Positions 1-6,842 of a stretch of DNA of 11,033 bases are shown here, one piece after another. The stretch is from the NCBI GenBank assembly GCA_050742255.1, contig JBOGHU010000059.1:1-11033 (forward strand), written 5' to 3'. The stretch is from JBOGHU01 sp050742255. GTDB taxonomy: Bacteria > Actinomycetota > Acidimicrobiia > Acidimicrobiales > CADCSY01. Numbering within the stretch: the stretch's first letter is position 1; every line of letters starts with the position of its first letter. The position numbers were made by a program, and so were the translations under genes. The notes beneath the pieces are model-generated. The model worked only from the letters and a program-made list of their open reading frames with translations, did not search any database and had not been told where the DNA came from.

Positions 1-138
1 CCAAGCGTGCGACCACGGCGCCGCCGGGCCGCCACCCGCCGGCCGCCGGCGCCGGGCACGCCACCTCCTCAGCAGGCGAGTGTGGGGGCAAAGACCAGGT
101 CAGCCGGGCGCAACCCCATCCGCGACCAAGGAGGGTGC
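1..138. other. Non-coding or unassigned stretch upstream of hpf
   Basis: All three forward frames are open here, but that is expected at this GC content. The translations are low-complexity runs of Arg, Pro, Ala and Gly that match no family I know. I see no ComF-like phosphoribosyltransferase end, which is often upstream of hpf in actinobacteria. No clear -35/-10 pair stands out. The stretch most likely holds the 5' untranslated region of hpf, with its SD at the end. Confidence 0.4.
128..134 (+). promoter_or_regulatory. Shine-Dalgarno of hpf
   Basis: AAGGAGG is a perfect match to the anti-SD of 16S rRNA. It lies 4 bases before the GTG at 139, a slightly short spacing. This site decides the start: it supports the GTG at 139 rather than the upstream in-frame GTG at 7, whose extension would be low-complexity and absent from the family. 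Confidence 0.7.
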
Positions 139-699
139 GTGCAGATCAGCGTCAGCAGCCGCAACGTGGAGCTCACCGGCGCCCTGAGGGCAGCGGCGGA
201 GGAGAAGATCGGTCGCCTGGACCGGTTCCTCGACGGCATGGACCGGGCCGAGGTCCACTTCCTCGAGGAGCGGAACCCCCGCATCGCCGACAAGGACGTC
301 TGTGAGGTGACCCTCGAGGGTCACGGCCACCACGTGCGGGCCAAGGTGGCGGCGGCCGATCCCTTCGCCGCCGTGGACGCCGCCGTCGACAAGCTCGAGC
401 ACCAGCTCCACAAGCTGAAGACCAAGCTGGTGGGGCGGAGCCACTCCCGCCGGCGAGAGCTGGCCGACGCCGAGGGGGTGCTCGCCGGGGCCGGCGCCGG
501 GTCGGACCCCGACCAGGGCACGCGCATCGTCAAGACCAAGCGGTTCCTCATGAAGCCCATGACCCCCGAGGAGGCCGCCCTGCAGATGGAGCTGCTGGGG
601 CACGGCTTCTTCTTCTTCTCCAACACCGAGACGGGGCGGGCGGCGGTGGTGTACCGCCGGGCCGTGGGGGACGTGGGCCTCATCGACGAGGCGGGGTAG
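139..699 (+). CDS. hpf: Long-form ribosome hibernation promoting factor (HPF/RaiA family)
   Basis: The product is 186 aa and binds idle ribosomes, shutting down translation and joining 70S particles into 100S dimers in stationary phase or stress (family knowledge). The N-terminal S30AE fold, about residues 1-100, starts MQISVSSRNVELTGALR and includes the basic stretch around HKLKTKLVGR. After a Gly/Ala-rich linker comes the C-terminal dimerisation domain, about residues 130-186, recognised by RIVKTKRFLMKPMTPEEAAL, the GHGFFFFSN segment and VVYRRAVGDVGLID. Length and two-domain layout are those of the long form found in actinobacteria, not short YfiA or HPF. The GTG start at 139 follows a perfect SD, and an in-frame upstream extension was rejected. 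Four consecutive TTC codons (from about 607) give a run of four Phe at the domain core. secA follows after 48 bases. Confidence 0.93.
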   Translation: MQISVSSRNVELTGALRAAAEEKIGRLDRFLDGMDRAEVHFLEERNPRIADKDVCEVTLEGHGHHVRAKVAAADPFAAVDAAVDKLEHQLHKLKTKLVGRSHSRRRELADAEGVLAGAGAGSDPDQGTRIVKTKRFLMKPMTPEEAALQMELLGHGFFFFSNTETGRAAVVYRRAVGDVGLIDEAG

Positions 700-733
700 C
701 CGCCGCCGACCGGAGCCGGCCTCGACCCACCGG

Positions 734-747
734 TACACTCCGGGCTC
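734..747 (+). promoter_or_regulatory. Candidate -10 element for a leaderless secA transcript
   Basis: TACACT at 734-739 matches the TANNNT form of an actinobacterial -10 box. It ends 8 bases before the GTG of secA, which puts the expected transcription start at or within a base or two of the start codon. No Shine-Dalgarno is present in front of secA, which fits leaderless translation. I see no convincing -35 hexamer about 17 bases further upstream. This is an inference from spacing only. Confidence 0.4.
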
Positions 748-3471
748 GTGGGAGTCTTGGACCGGATCCTGCGCGCCGGCGAGGGTCGCAAGCTCAAGGC
801 GCTGGCCGGCCTGGTGCCGGAGATCAACGGTCGTGAGCCCGAGGTGGCCGCCCTCTCCGACGACGAGCTGCGGGCCAGGACCGGGGACCTCCGCCAGCAG
901 GTGGCCAACGGGGCCTCCCTCGACTATCTCCTGGTCGAGGCCTTCGCGGTGGTGCGGGAAGCGGCCCGTCGCACCATCGGCCAGCGGCACTTCGACGTCC
1001 AGCTCATGGGAGCCGCCGCCCTGCACTTCGGGTGGGTGGCGGAGATGAAGACCGGTGAGGGCAAGACGCTGGTCTCCACCATGCCGGTGTACCTGAACGC
1101 CCTCGCCGGAGGCGGTGTCCACGTGGTCACCGTGAACGACTACCTGGCCCGCTTCCACGCCGAGTGGATGGGCCGGATCTACCGGTGGCTGGGCCTGGAC
1201 GTGGGCCTGGTGCTCCCCGAGATCCGCGATCCCGCCGAGAAGCGGCACAACTACGGCTGCGACGTCACCTACGGCACCAACAACGAGCTCGGCTTCGACT
1301 ACCTGCGCGACAACATGGCCATGTCGACCGAGTCCCGGGTCCAGCGGGGCCACCGGTACGCCATCGTCGACGAGATCGACTCCATCCTGGTCGACGAGGC
1401 CCGGACCCCGCTCATCATCAGCGGCCGGGCCGCCGACGCCGCCAAGGTGTACTACCAGTTCGCCAGCATCGTACGGGGGCTGCGGCGTGACGCCGACTAC
1501 GACGTCGACGAGGAGAAGCGCCACGTGGCGCCGACCGAGTCGGGGATCGAGAAGGTCGAGTCCGCCCTCGAGGTCGAGAACCTCTACGACGAGCTCTCCC
1601 AGAACCTGGTCCACCAGCTCCAGGCGGCCCTGAGGGCCAAGGAGCTGTACAAGCGGGACCGCGACTACATAGTGGTCAACGGCGAGGTGAAGATCGTCGA
1701 CGAGTTCACCGGGCGCATCCTCGAGGGTCGGCGCTGGTCGGAGGGGCTGCACCAGGCGGTGGAGGCCAAGGAGGGGGTGCGGATCAAGGAGGAGAACCAG
1801 ACCCTCGCCACCATCACCCTCCAGAACTACTTCCGCCTCTACGACAAGCTCGCCGGCATGACCGGGACCGCGGTGACCGAGGCAGCCGAGTTCGGCAACA
1901 CCTACGGGCTGACCGTGGTGCCCATGCCCACCAACGAGCCGGTCATCCGGGCCGACCACCCCGACCTCGTCTACAAGACCGAGGCGGCCAAGTTCGCGGC
2001 GGTGGCCGACGACATCGCCCAGCGCTACACCAACGGCCAGCCGGTCCTGGTGGGGACGGTCTCGGTCGAGAAGTCCGAGCTGCTCTCCCGCCTGCTCACC
2101 CGGCGGGGCATCCGCCACGAGGTCCTCAACGCCAAGCAGCACGCCCGGGAGGCGGAGATCGTGGTCCAGGCCGGTCGCCTGGGAGCGGTGACGGTGGCCA
2201 CCAACATGGCCGGTCGCGGTGTCGACATCATCCTGGGCGGGAACCCCGATGGCCTGGCCCGCCGGGCCACCAGGGCCGAGGGCCTCGAGCTCGACAGCGA
2301 CGAGGGCCAGGCCCGGTATAGGGAGCTGCTGGCCGACCACGAGGAGGAGTGCCGGGCCGAGGGCGACAAGATCCGAGGCGTGGGAGGGCTGTACGTGCTC
2401 GGGACCGCGCGCCACGAGAGCCGCCGGATCGACAACCAGCTCCGGGGCCGCTCCGGCCGCCAGGGGGACCCGGGGGAGAGCCGCTTCTACCTCTCGCTGG
2501 AGGACGAGCTGATGCGCCTGTTCGCCACCGGCGCCATGAACTGGGTGATGGGAAAGGCCCTGCCCGAGGACGTCCCCATCGAGGCCAGGATGGTCTCCAA
2601 GGCCATCGAGCGGGCCCAGAACACCGTGGAGGCCCGCAACGCCGAGATCCGCAAGAACGTCCTCAAGTACGACGAGGTGATGAACGAGCAGCGCAAGGTG
2701 ATCTACCGGCGCCGCAACCAGATCCTCGAGGGCCACGACCTGCGGGACGAGGCGCTGGAGAGCCTTCGGGTCGCCCTCGAGGGGGTGGTGCGCTCATCGT
2801 GCGTCTCGGAGCTCCCCGAGGAGTGGGACCTCGAGGGCCTGGTGGCCCAGCTCCACGAGTACTACCCCACCCGCTTCACCCCCGAGGACCTGACCGCCAC
2901 CGCGGCGGTGGACGAGATCGTCGAGGCCGTCGTCGACGAGGCGTCCCGGTACTACGAGGAGCGGGAGGCGGCGTTCGGCCCCGAGGCCATGCGGGAGATC
3001 GAGCGCCAGGTCATGTTGCGGGTCATCGACACCCGCTGGCGGGAGCACCTCTACGAGATGGACTACCTCCAGGAGGGGATCCACCTGCGGGCCATGGGCC
3101 AGAAGGACCCGCTGGTGGAGTGGCAGCGCGAGGGCTACGCCATGTTCAAGGCCATGGTGGGGGCCATCGCCGAGGACTTCCTGCGGTACGTGATGCACCT
3201 CCAGGTCGTCCGCCAGCCCCGCCAGGACGGTCCCGAGGTGCGCGACGTGCGGTACTCGGCGGCCGACGAACCGGTGCAGGGGAGCCAGAGCCTCCGGCGG
3301 GCGGCGGCGGTGGGGGCCGTCGACGCAGGGGGCGGGGGACCGGCGGCCCCGCCGCCGGCCGAGGCGGAGCCGAACGTGCCGATCGTGCGCTCGGCCGAGG
3401 AGAAGCTGGGCCGGAACCAGCCCTGCCACTGCGGCAGCGGGAAGAAGTTCAAGTACTGCCACGGGCGTTGA
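748..3471 (+). CDS. secA: Preprotein translocase subunit SecA
   Basis: This 907-aa motor ATPase drives unfolded preproteins through SecYEG at the inner face of the membrane. The N-terminus (GVLDRILRAGEGRKLKAL, then EPEVAALSDDELRART) aligns well with known SecA starts. Walker A is MKTGEGKT at residues 100-107 and Walker B/DEAD is VDEIDSILVDEARTPLIISG from residue 207. The preprotein cross-linking domain follows. NBD2 carries MAGRGVDIILGGNP and RGRSGRQGDPGESRFYLSLEDELM. The helical scaffold/wing region follows, then a Gly/Pro/Ala-rich linker. The tail is an intact SEC-C zinc site, CHCGSGKKFKYCH, with ligands C893, C895, C904 and H905, known to bind SecB or ribosomes. Length is normal for full-length SecA1-type proteins, with no frameshift. 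The start is GTG without an SD. prfB begins at or just after its stop. Confidence 0.98.
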   Translation: MGVLDRILRAGEGRKLKALAGLVPEINGREPEVAALSDDELRARTGDLRQQVANGASLDYLLVEAFAVVREAARRTIGQRHFDVQLMGAAALHFGWVAEMKTGEGKTLVSTMPVYLNALAGGGVHVVTVNDYLARFHAEWMGRIYRWLGLDVGLVLPEIRDPAEKRHNYGCDVTYGTNNELGFDYLRDNMAMSTESRVQRGHRYAIVDEIDSILVDEARTPLIISGRAADAAKVYYQFASIVRGLRRDADYDVDEEKRHVAPTESGIEKVESALEVENLYDELSQNLVHQLQAALRAKELYKRDRDYIVVNGEVKIVDEFTGRILEGRRWSEGLHQAVEAKEGVRIKEENQTLATITLQNYFRLYDKLAGMTGTAVTEAAEFGNTYGLTVVPMPTNEPVIRADHPDLVYKTEAAKFAAVADDIAQRYTNGQPVLVGTVSVEKSELLSRLLTRRGIRHEVLNAKQHAREAEIVVQAGRLGAVTVATNMAGRGVDIILGGNPDGLARRATRAEGLELDSDEGQARYRELLADHEEECRAEGDKIRGVGGLYVLGTARHESRRIDNQLRGRSGRQGDPGESRFYLSLEDELMRLFATGAMNWVMGKALPEDVPIEARMVSKAIERAQNTVEARNAEIRKNVLKYDEVMNEQRKVIYRRRNQILEGHDLRDEALESLRVALEGVVRSSCVSELPEEWDLEGLVAQLHEYYPTRFTPEDLTATAAVDEIVEAVVDEASRYYEEREAAFGPEAMREIERQVMLRVIDTRWREHLYEMDYLQEGIHLRAMGQKDPLVEWQREGYAMFKAMVGAIAEDFLRYVMHLQVVRQPRQDGPEVRDVRYSAADEPVQGSQSLRRAAAVGAVDAGGGGPAAPPPAEAEPNVPIVRSAEEKLGRNQPCHCGSGKKFKYCHGR

Positions 3472-3482
3472 CGTCCCCGGCC

Positions 3483-4589
3483 GTGCAGGACTTCTCGGAC
3501 GAGCTGAAGGCGCTGCGGGCGCGGGTCGTCGAGGCCGAGGGCTATCTCGGCGTCGACGAGGCGCGGGCCACGATGGCGCGGCTGGAGGCGGAGGTGAGCA
3601 AGCCCGACCTGTGGGACGACCAGGGGAGCGCCCGCCGGGTCACCTCCGAGCTGGCCGACATCCGCGACGACCTGACCACCTTCGACGAGCTGGCCCGCCG
3701 CCTGTCCGACGTCGAGACCCTCGATGAGCTGGCCCGGGAGGAGCGGGACCGGTCGCTCGGGGGGGAGATCGCGGCGGGGATCGCCGACCTGGCCCGGCGC
3801 CTCGACCAGCTCGAGCTGCGCTCGCTGTTCACCGGCGAGCACGACGAGGGCGACGCCGTGTGCGAGGTCCACGCCGGGGAGGGCGGCACCGACGCCCAGG
3901 ACTGGGCCGAGATGCTGCTTCGCATGTACCTGCGCTGGGCCGAGCGCCGTGGTCTCGGCACCGAGGTCGACGAGGCGTCGGCCGGCAAGGAGGCCGGGCT
4001 GCTGTCGGCCACGTTCCTGGTCCGGGGCCGGTACGCCTACGGGCTGCTCCGCGGCGAGCAGGGGGTGCACCGGCTGGTGCGCATGTCGCCCTTCGACGCC
4101 GCCGCCCGCCGCCAGACCAGCTTCGCCTCCCTCGACGTCACCCCCTTCGTGGAGGATCCCTCCGACGTGGCCATCGACGAGAAGGACGTCAGGGTGGACA
4201 CCTACCGGTCCTCGGGGGCCGGCGGCCAGCACGTCAACGTCACCGACTCGGCGGTCCGGATCACCCACGAGCCCACCGGGATCGTGGTCTCCTGCCAGAA
4301 CGAGCGGAGCCAGCACCAGAACAAGGCCCGGGCCCTGCAGATCCTCGGGGCCAAGCTGGCCGAGCGGCGGCGGGCGGAGCACCGGGCCTCGCTGGCGGCG
4401 ATCTCGGGATCGTCCTCCCAAGCGGCGATGGGCAACCAGATCCGCTCCTACGTGCTGGCCCCCTACCAGCTGGTGAAGGACCTGCGCACCAACCACGAGA
4501 CCGGCAACGTCGAGGCCGTGCTCGAGGGCGACCTCGACGGGTTCATGGAGGCGTTCCTCCGCTGGGACCGGGCCCAGGAGCGCCGCTGA
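3483..4589 (+). CDS. prfB: Peptide chain release factor 2 (RF2)
   Basis: RF2 reads UGA and UAA stop codons in the ribosomal A site and triggers peptide release. The 368-aa product has an N-terminal helical domain (about 1-110). It also carries the SPF tripeptide at residues 202-204 that distinguishes RF2 from RF1 (PxT), and the catalytic GGQ at 247-249 within SSGAGGQHVNVTDSAVR, followed by CQNERSQHQNKARAL. The reading frame is continuous: there is no internal UGA and no CTT-TGA-C slippery site near codon 25, so the autoregulatory +1 frameshift of many RF2 genes is absent. I chose GTG at 3483. An in-frame TTG at 3468 overlaps the secA stop as TTGA and would add five residues (LTSPA), suggesting translational coupling. 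Neither start has a good SD. The length equals that of the E. coli protein within a few residues. Confidence 0.96.
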   Translation: MQDFSDELKALRARVVEAEGYLGVDEARATMARLEAEVSKPDLWDDQGSARRVTSELADIRDDLTTFDELARRLSDVETLDELAREERDRSLGGEIAAGIADLARRLDQLELRSLFTGEHDEGDAVCEVHAGEGGTDAQDWAEMLLRMYLRWAERRGLGTEVDEASAGKEAGLLSATFLVRGRYAYGLLRGEQGVHRLVRMSPFDAAARRQTSFASLDVTPFVEDPSDVAIDEKDVRVDTYRSSGAGGQHVNVTDSAVRITHEPTGIVVSCQNERSQHQNKARALQILGAKLAERRRAEHRASLAAISGSSSQAAMGNQIRSYVLAPYQLVKDLRTNHETGNVEAVLEGDLDGFMEAFLRWDRAQERR

Positions 4590-4626
4590 CCCTCCCCCGG
4601 GCCGGGTGCCGTCCCCGACGGGATGC

Positions 4627-4656
4627 TCGAACTCGGGGGGGCGGCCTTGGTATCGT
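4627..4656 (+). promoter_or_regulatory. Possible promoter for ftsEX
   Basis: TATCGT at 4651-4656 resembles a -10 box. TCGAAC at 4627-4632, 18 bases upstream, is a weak -35 candidate. The 96-base gap after prfB (4590-4685) is the largest in this plus-strand run, so a separate promoter is reasonable. The match is modest and co-transcription from upstream is equally possible. Confidence 0.3.
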
Positions 4657-4685
4657 GCCGGGGTCGCACCGACAAGGAGCGCCGC

Positions 4686-5363
4686 GTGATCAAGCTCAAG
4701 GACGCCACCAAGCGGTACAAGGGCGACGTCGTGGCCCTGCGGGACGCATCGGCCGACATCCGCCGGGGGGAGTTCGTCTTCCTCGTGGGCCCCTCGGGCT
4801 CGGGCAAGTCGACCTTCCTGCGGCTGCTCAACGCCGAGGAGCGGCCCGAGAGGGGCCGGGTGTGGGTGGCCGGCAAGGACACCACCTCGCTCAGCAGCTG
4901 GAAGATCCCCCACCTTCGTCGCAACATCGGCTGCATCTTCCAGGACTTCAAGCTGCTGTCGAGCAAGACCGTGTACGAGAACGTGGCCTTCGCCCTGGAG
5001 GTCATCGGACGCCCTCGGCACGTGATCGCCTCCCAGGTGCCGGCCATCCTGGAGCTGGTGGGGCTGAGCAAGAAGCACGACAACCTGCCCCACGAGCTCT
5101 CCGGGGGCGAGCAGCAGCGCGTCTCGGTGGCCCGGGCCTTCGTGAACCGGCCCCTGATCCTGCTGGCCGACGAGCCCACCGGCAACCTCGACCCCACCAC
5201 CTCGGTGGGCATCGTGCGACTGCTCGACCGCATCAACCGCACCGGCACCACGGTGGTCATGGCGACCCACGACCAGAGCGTCGTCGACAGCATGCGCCGA
5301 CGGGTCATCGAGCTGGACCGGGGCACGATCATGCGCGACCAGTTCCGAGGGGTGTACGCCTGA
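4686..5363 (+). CDS. ftsE: Cell division ATP-binding protein FtsE
   Basis: FtsE is the cytoplasmic ATPase of the FtsEX complex, which works at the septum by switching on periplasmic peptidoglycan hydrolases through FtsX rather than by moving a solute. The 225-aa product has Walker A GPSGSGKST at residues 35-43, a Q-loop in IFQDFKLL, signature LSGGEQQR from residue 138, Walker B LILLADEPTGNLD with D162/E163, and the switch His in MATHDQ. The phrase IFQDFKLLSSKTVYENVAFALEV is highly typical of FtsE. The GTG start at 4686 is preceded by AAGGAG at 4674-4679 with a 6-base spacer, which favours it over in-frame positions further upstream. ftsX starts one base after the stop, so the two are translated from one message. 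Confidence 0.97.
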   Translation: MIKLKDATKRYKGDVVALRDASADIRRGEFVFLVGPSGSGKSTFLRLLNAEERPERGRVWVAGKDTTSLSSWKIPHLRRNIGCIFQDFKLLSSKTVYENVAFALEVIGRPRHVIASQVPAILELVGLSKKHDNLPHELSGGEQQRVSVARAFVNRPLILLADEPTGNLDPTTSVGIVRLLDRINRTGTTVVMATHDQSVVDSMRRRVIELDRGTIMRDQFRGVYA

Positions 5364-5364
5364 G

Positions 5365-6255
5365 GTGGGGGGCAAGTTCGGGTACGCCTTCCGGGAGACG
5401 CTGCAGAACCTCCGGCGGAACCTCCTGCTCACGACGGCGTCGGTGGTCACCGCCGCGGTGTCGCTGTCGCTGGTCGGGTCGGCCATGCTGCTCCGCTACG
5501 GAGTGGCCAACGCCACCGCCCGCTGGAAGGGGGGGATTGAGTTCGAGGTCTTCCTCAGCGTCGACTCCAGCCCCGAGCAGCGGGAGCGCATCGGCCGGGA
5601 GCTGGAGGGCACCCCCGACGTCGCCGACGTGCAGTTCGTCTCCCAGGGGGAGCAGTTCGAGCTGGCCAAGGTGCTCTTCGCCGACCGGCCCGAGTTCCTG
5701 GAGAACGTCGATGCCAGCGTGCTGCCGCCGTCGTACCGGGTGAAGCCCCGCATCGCCGACGCCGAGGTGATCAAGGCCGTGGGGCAGCGCTTCCAGGGCG
5801 AGCCCGGGGTCAGGGAGGTGGTCTTCGCCTTCGAGACGGTGCGCACCCTGCTCAAGGTCTCGAGCATCACCCAGAGCGTGATCTTCGGCATCGCCGCCCT
5901 GCTGCTCTTCGCCGCCTGCCTCCTCATCCTCAACACCATCCGCATGGCCATCTTCGCCCGGCGTCGGGAGATCGAGGTCATGAAGCTGGTCGGCGCCACC
6001 AACTGGTTCATCCGGGGGCCGTTCATGATCGAGGGCCTTCTCCAGGGCCTGGTCGGCGCCGCCACCGCCTTCGGCGTCGTCGCCCTGGTGCGGGGGACGA
6101 TGCTGGACCGCCTCCGCGACGCCGAGAACATCTTCAGCAGCGTGGTGGTCCTGCAGTCCCAGGTCATCACCACCGGGGTGTTCCTGGTGGTGCTGGGCGC
6201 GGCCATCGGCGCCGTCGGCGCCGGGGTGGCCATCACCCGGTTCCTCGACGTGTAG
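5365..6255 (+). CDS. ftsX: Cell division protein FtsX (permease-like)
   Basis: FtsX is the membrane partner of FtsE. The 296-aa product shows the family topology. A cytoplasmic N-terminus (FGYAFRETLQNLRRN) precedes TM1 at about 21-43. A large extracytoplasmic domain spans about 44-170 and in relatives contacts a hydrolase such as RipC or an M23 peptidase. TM2 is at about 171-193, TM3 at about 221-243 and TM4 at about 268-292. The conserved loop RRREIEVMKLVGATNWFIRGPF sits between TM2 and TM3, as expected for the FtsE contact. The GTG start at 5365 lies one base after the ftsE stop, with GAGGGG at 5347-5352 as a possible SD inside ftsE. The stop faces a convergent gene only 4 bases away. No hydrolase gene or smpB follows, although both are frequent neighbours in actinobacteria. 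Confidence 0.96.
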   Translation: MGGKFGYAFRETLQNLRRNLLLTTASVVTAAVSLSLVGSAMLLRYGVANATARWKGGIEFEVFLSVDSSPEQRERIGRELEGTPDVADVQFVSQGEQFELAKVLFADRPEFLENVDASVLPPSYRVKPRIADAEVIKAVGQRFQGEPGVREVVFAFETVRTLLKVSSITQSVIFGIAALLLFAACLLILNTIRMAIFARRREIEVMKLVGATNWFIRGPFMIEGLLQGLVGAATAFGVVALVRGTMLDRLRDAENIFSSVVVLQSQVITTGVFLVVLGAAIGAVGAGVAITRFLDV

Positions 6256-6259
6256 CCGC

Positions 6260-6832
6260 CTAGGCCCCCACCACCACCAGCAGCGCCCCCACCCCGGCGA
6301 AGGCGGCGACGGTGGCCAGTCGCAGGGTGCGCAGCGGGAGGTGGGTGCCGAGCTGGTGGCCGACCGCCACGGCCAGGCCGTCGGCGACCACGGTGCCGAG
6401 GGTGGCGCCGGCCCAGGTGCCCAGGGCCCCATAGGCGGAGGCCAGGGCGATGGTGGCGAGCATGGTCTTGTCGCCCAGCTCGGCCACGAGGAACGCCCCT
6501 CCCGCCGCCAGCGGCAGCGAGCGGGGCGCCGGTGGGGGGGTGGTGCCGGCGTCGGGTCGGTCCCCCCTGCCGTCGACGCCGGCCAGGATCACCGCCGCCA
6601 CGACCAGGAACGCCAGGCCGCCCCCGATCTCGAGGGCCCGCTCGGGCAGGGCGGTGCGCAGGGCGGTGCCGGCCACGACCGACCCGGCGTGGAGGACGGC
6701 GGCGGCGACGCTCACCGCGCCCAGCACGGCCAGGGGCCGGCCCCGGGCGGCGAAGGTCAGGGTGACGAGCTGGCTCTTGTCACCGAGCTCGGCCACGAAC
6801 ACGGCGCCGAAGCTGAGCAGCAGGGCCTCCAC
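6260..6832 (-). CDS. TMEM165/GDT1 (UPF0016) family membrane protein, probable Mn2+/Ca2+ transporter
   Basis: This 190-aa, very hydrophobic protein consists of two repeated halves, each with the family signature: ELGDKS at residues 15-20 and ELGDKT at 118-123. About six membrane segments are visible (roughly 2-17, 33-55, 68-85, 107-130, 140-160 and 172-189), with a Gly/Pro-rich cytosolic linker near 86-106. The acidic motifs are the known cation-binding sites. Characterised bacterial members export manganese (family knowledge), so Mn2+ efflux or Mn2+/Ca2+:H+ exchange is the likely role; the ion cannot be read from the sequence. The GTG start at 6832 has no SD and lies 10 bases after the stop of the upstream ABC exporter, so the two probably share a transcript. 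The gene converges with ftsX across a 4-base gap. Confidence 0.88.
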   Translation of the reverse strand: MEALLLSFGAVFVAELGDKSQLVTLTFAARGRPLAVLGAVSVAAAVLHAGSVVAGTALRTALPERALEIGGGLAFLVVAAVILAGVDGRGDRPDAGTTPPPAPRSLPLAAGGAFLVAELGDKTMLATIALASAYGALGTWAGATLGTVVADGLAVAVGHQLGTHLPLRTLRLATVAAFAGVGALLVVVGA

Positions 6833-6842
6833 GGGGGCCGGG

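Noticed and set aside
7..138. A 44-residue N-terminal extension of hpf from an upstream in-frame GTG
   Set aside because: The extension is low-complexity (Arg/Pro) and the family starts at QISVSSRN. A perfect SD sits just before 139.
100..2736. A minus-strand open frame of 878 codons opposite hpf and secA
   Set aside because: It is the antisense shadow of real genes in high-GC DNA. The translation is His/Val/Gly/Leu-rich with no family motif, and the opposite strand encodes an unmistakable SecA.
3540..3600. Programmed frameshift site in prfB
   Set aside because: The frame is continuous across the usual site and no CTT-TGA-C motif is present.
4590..4685. Terminator or small RNA between prfB and ftsE
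   Set aside because: There are short GC palindromes (around CCCGGGCCGGG), but no stable long stem with a T tract. GC-rich sequence makes such palindromes common.
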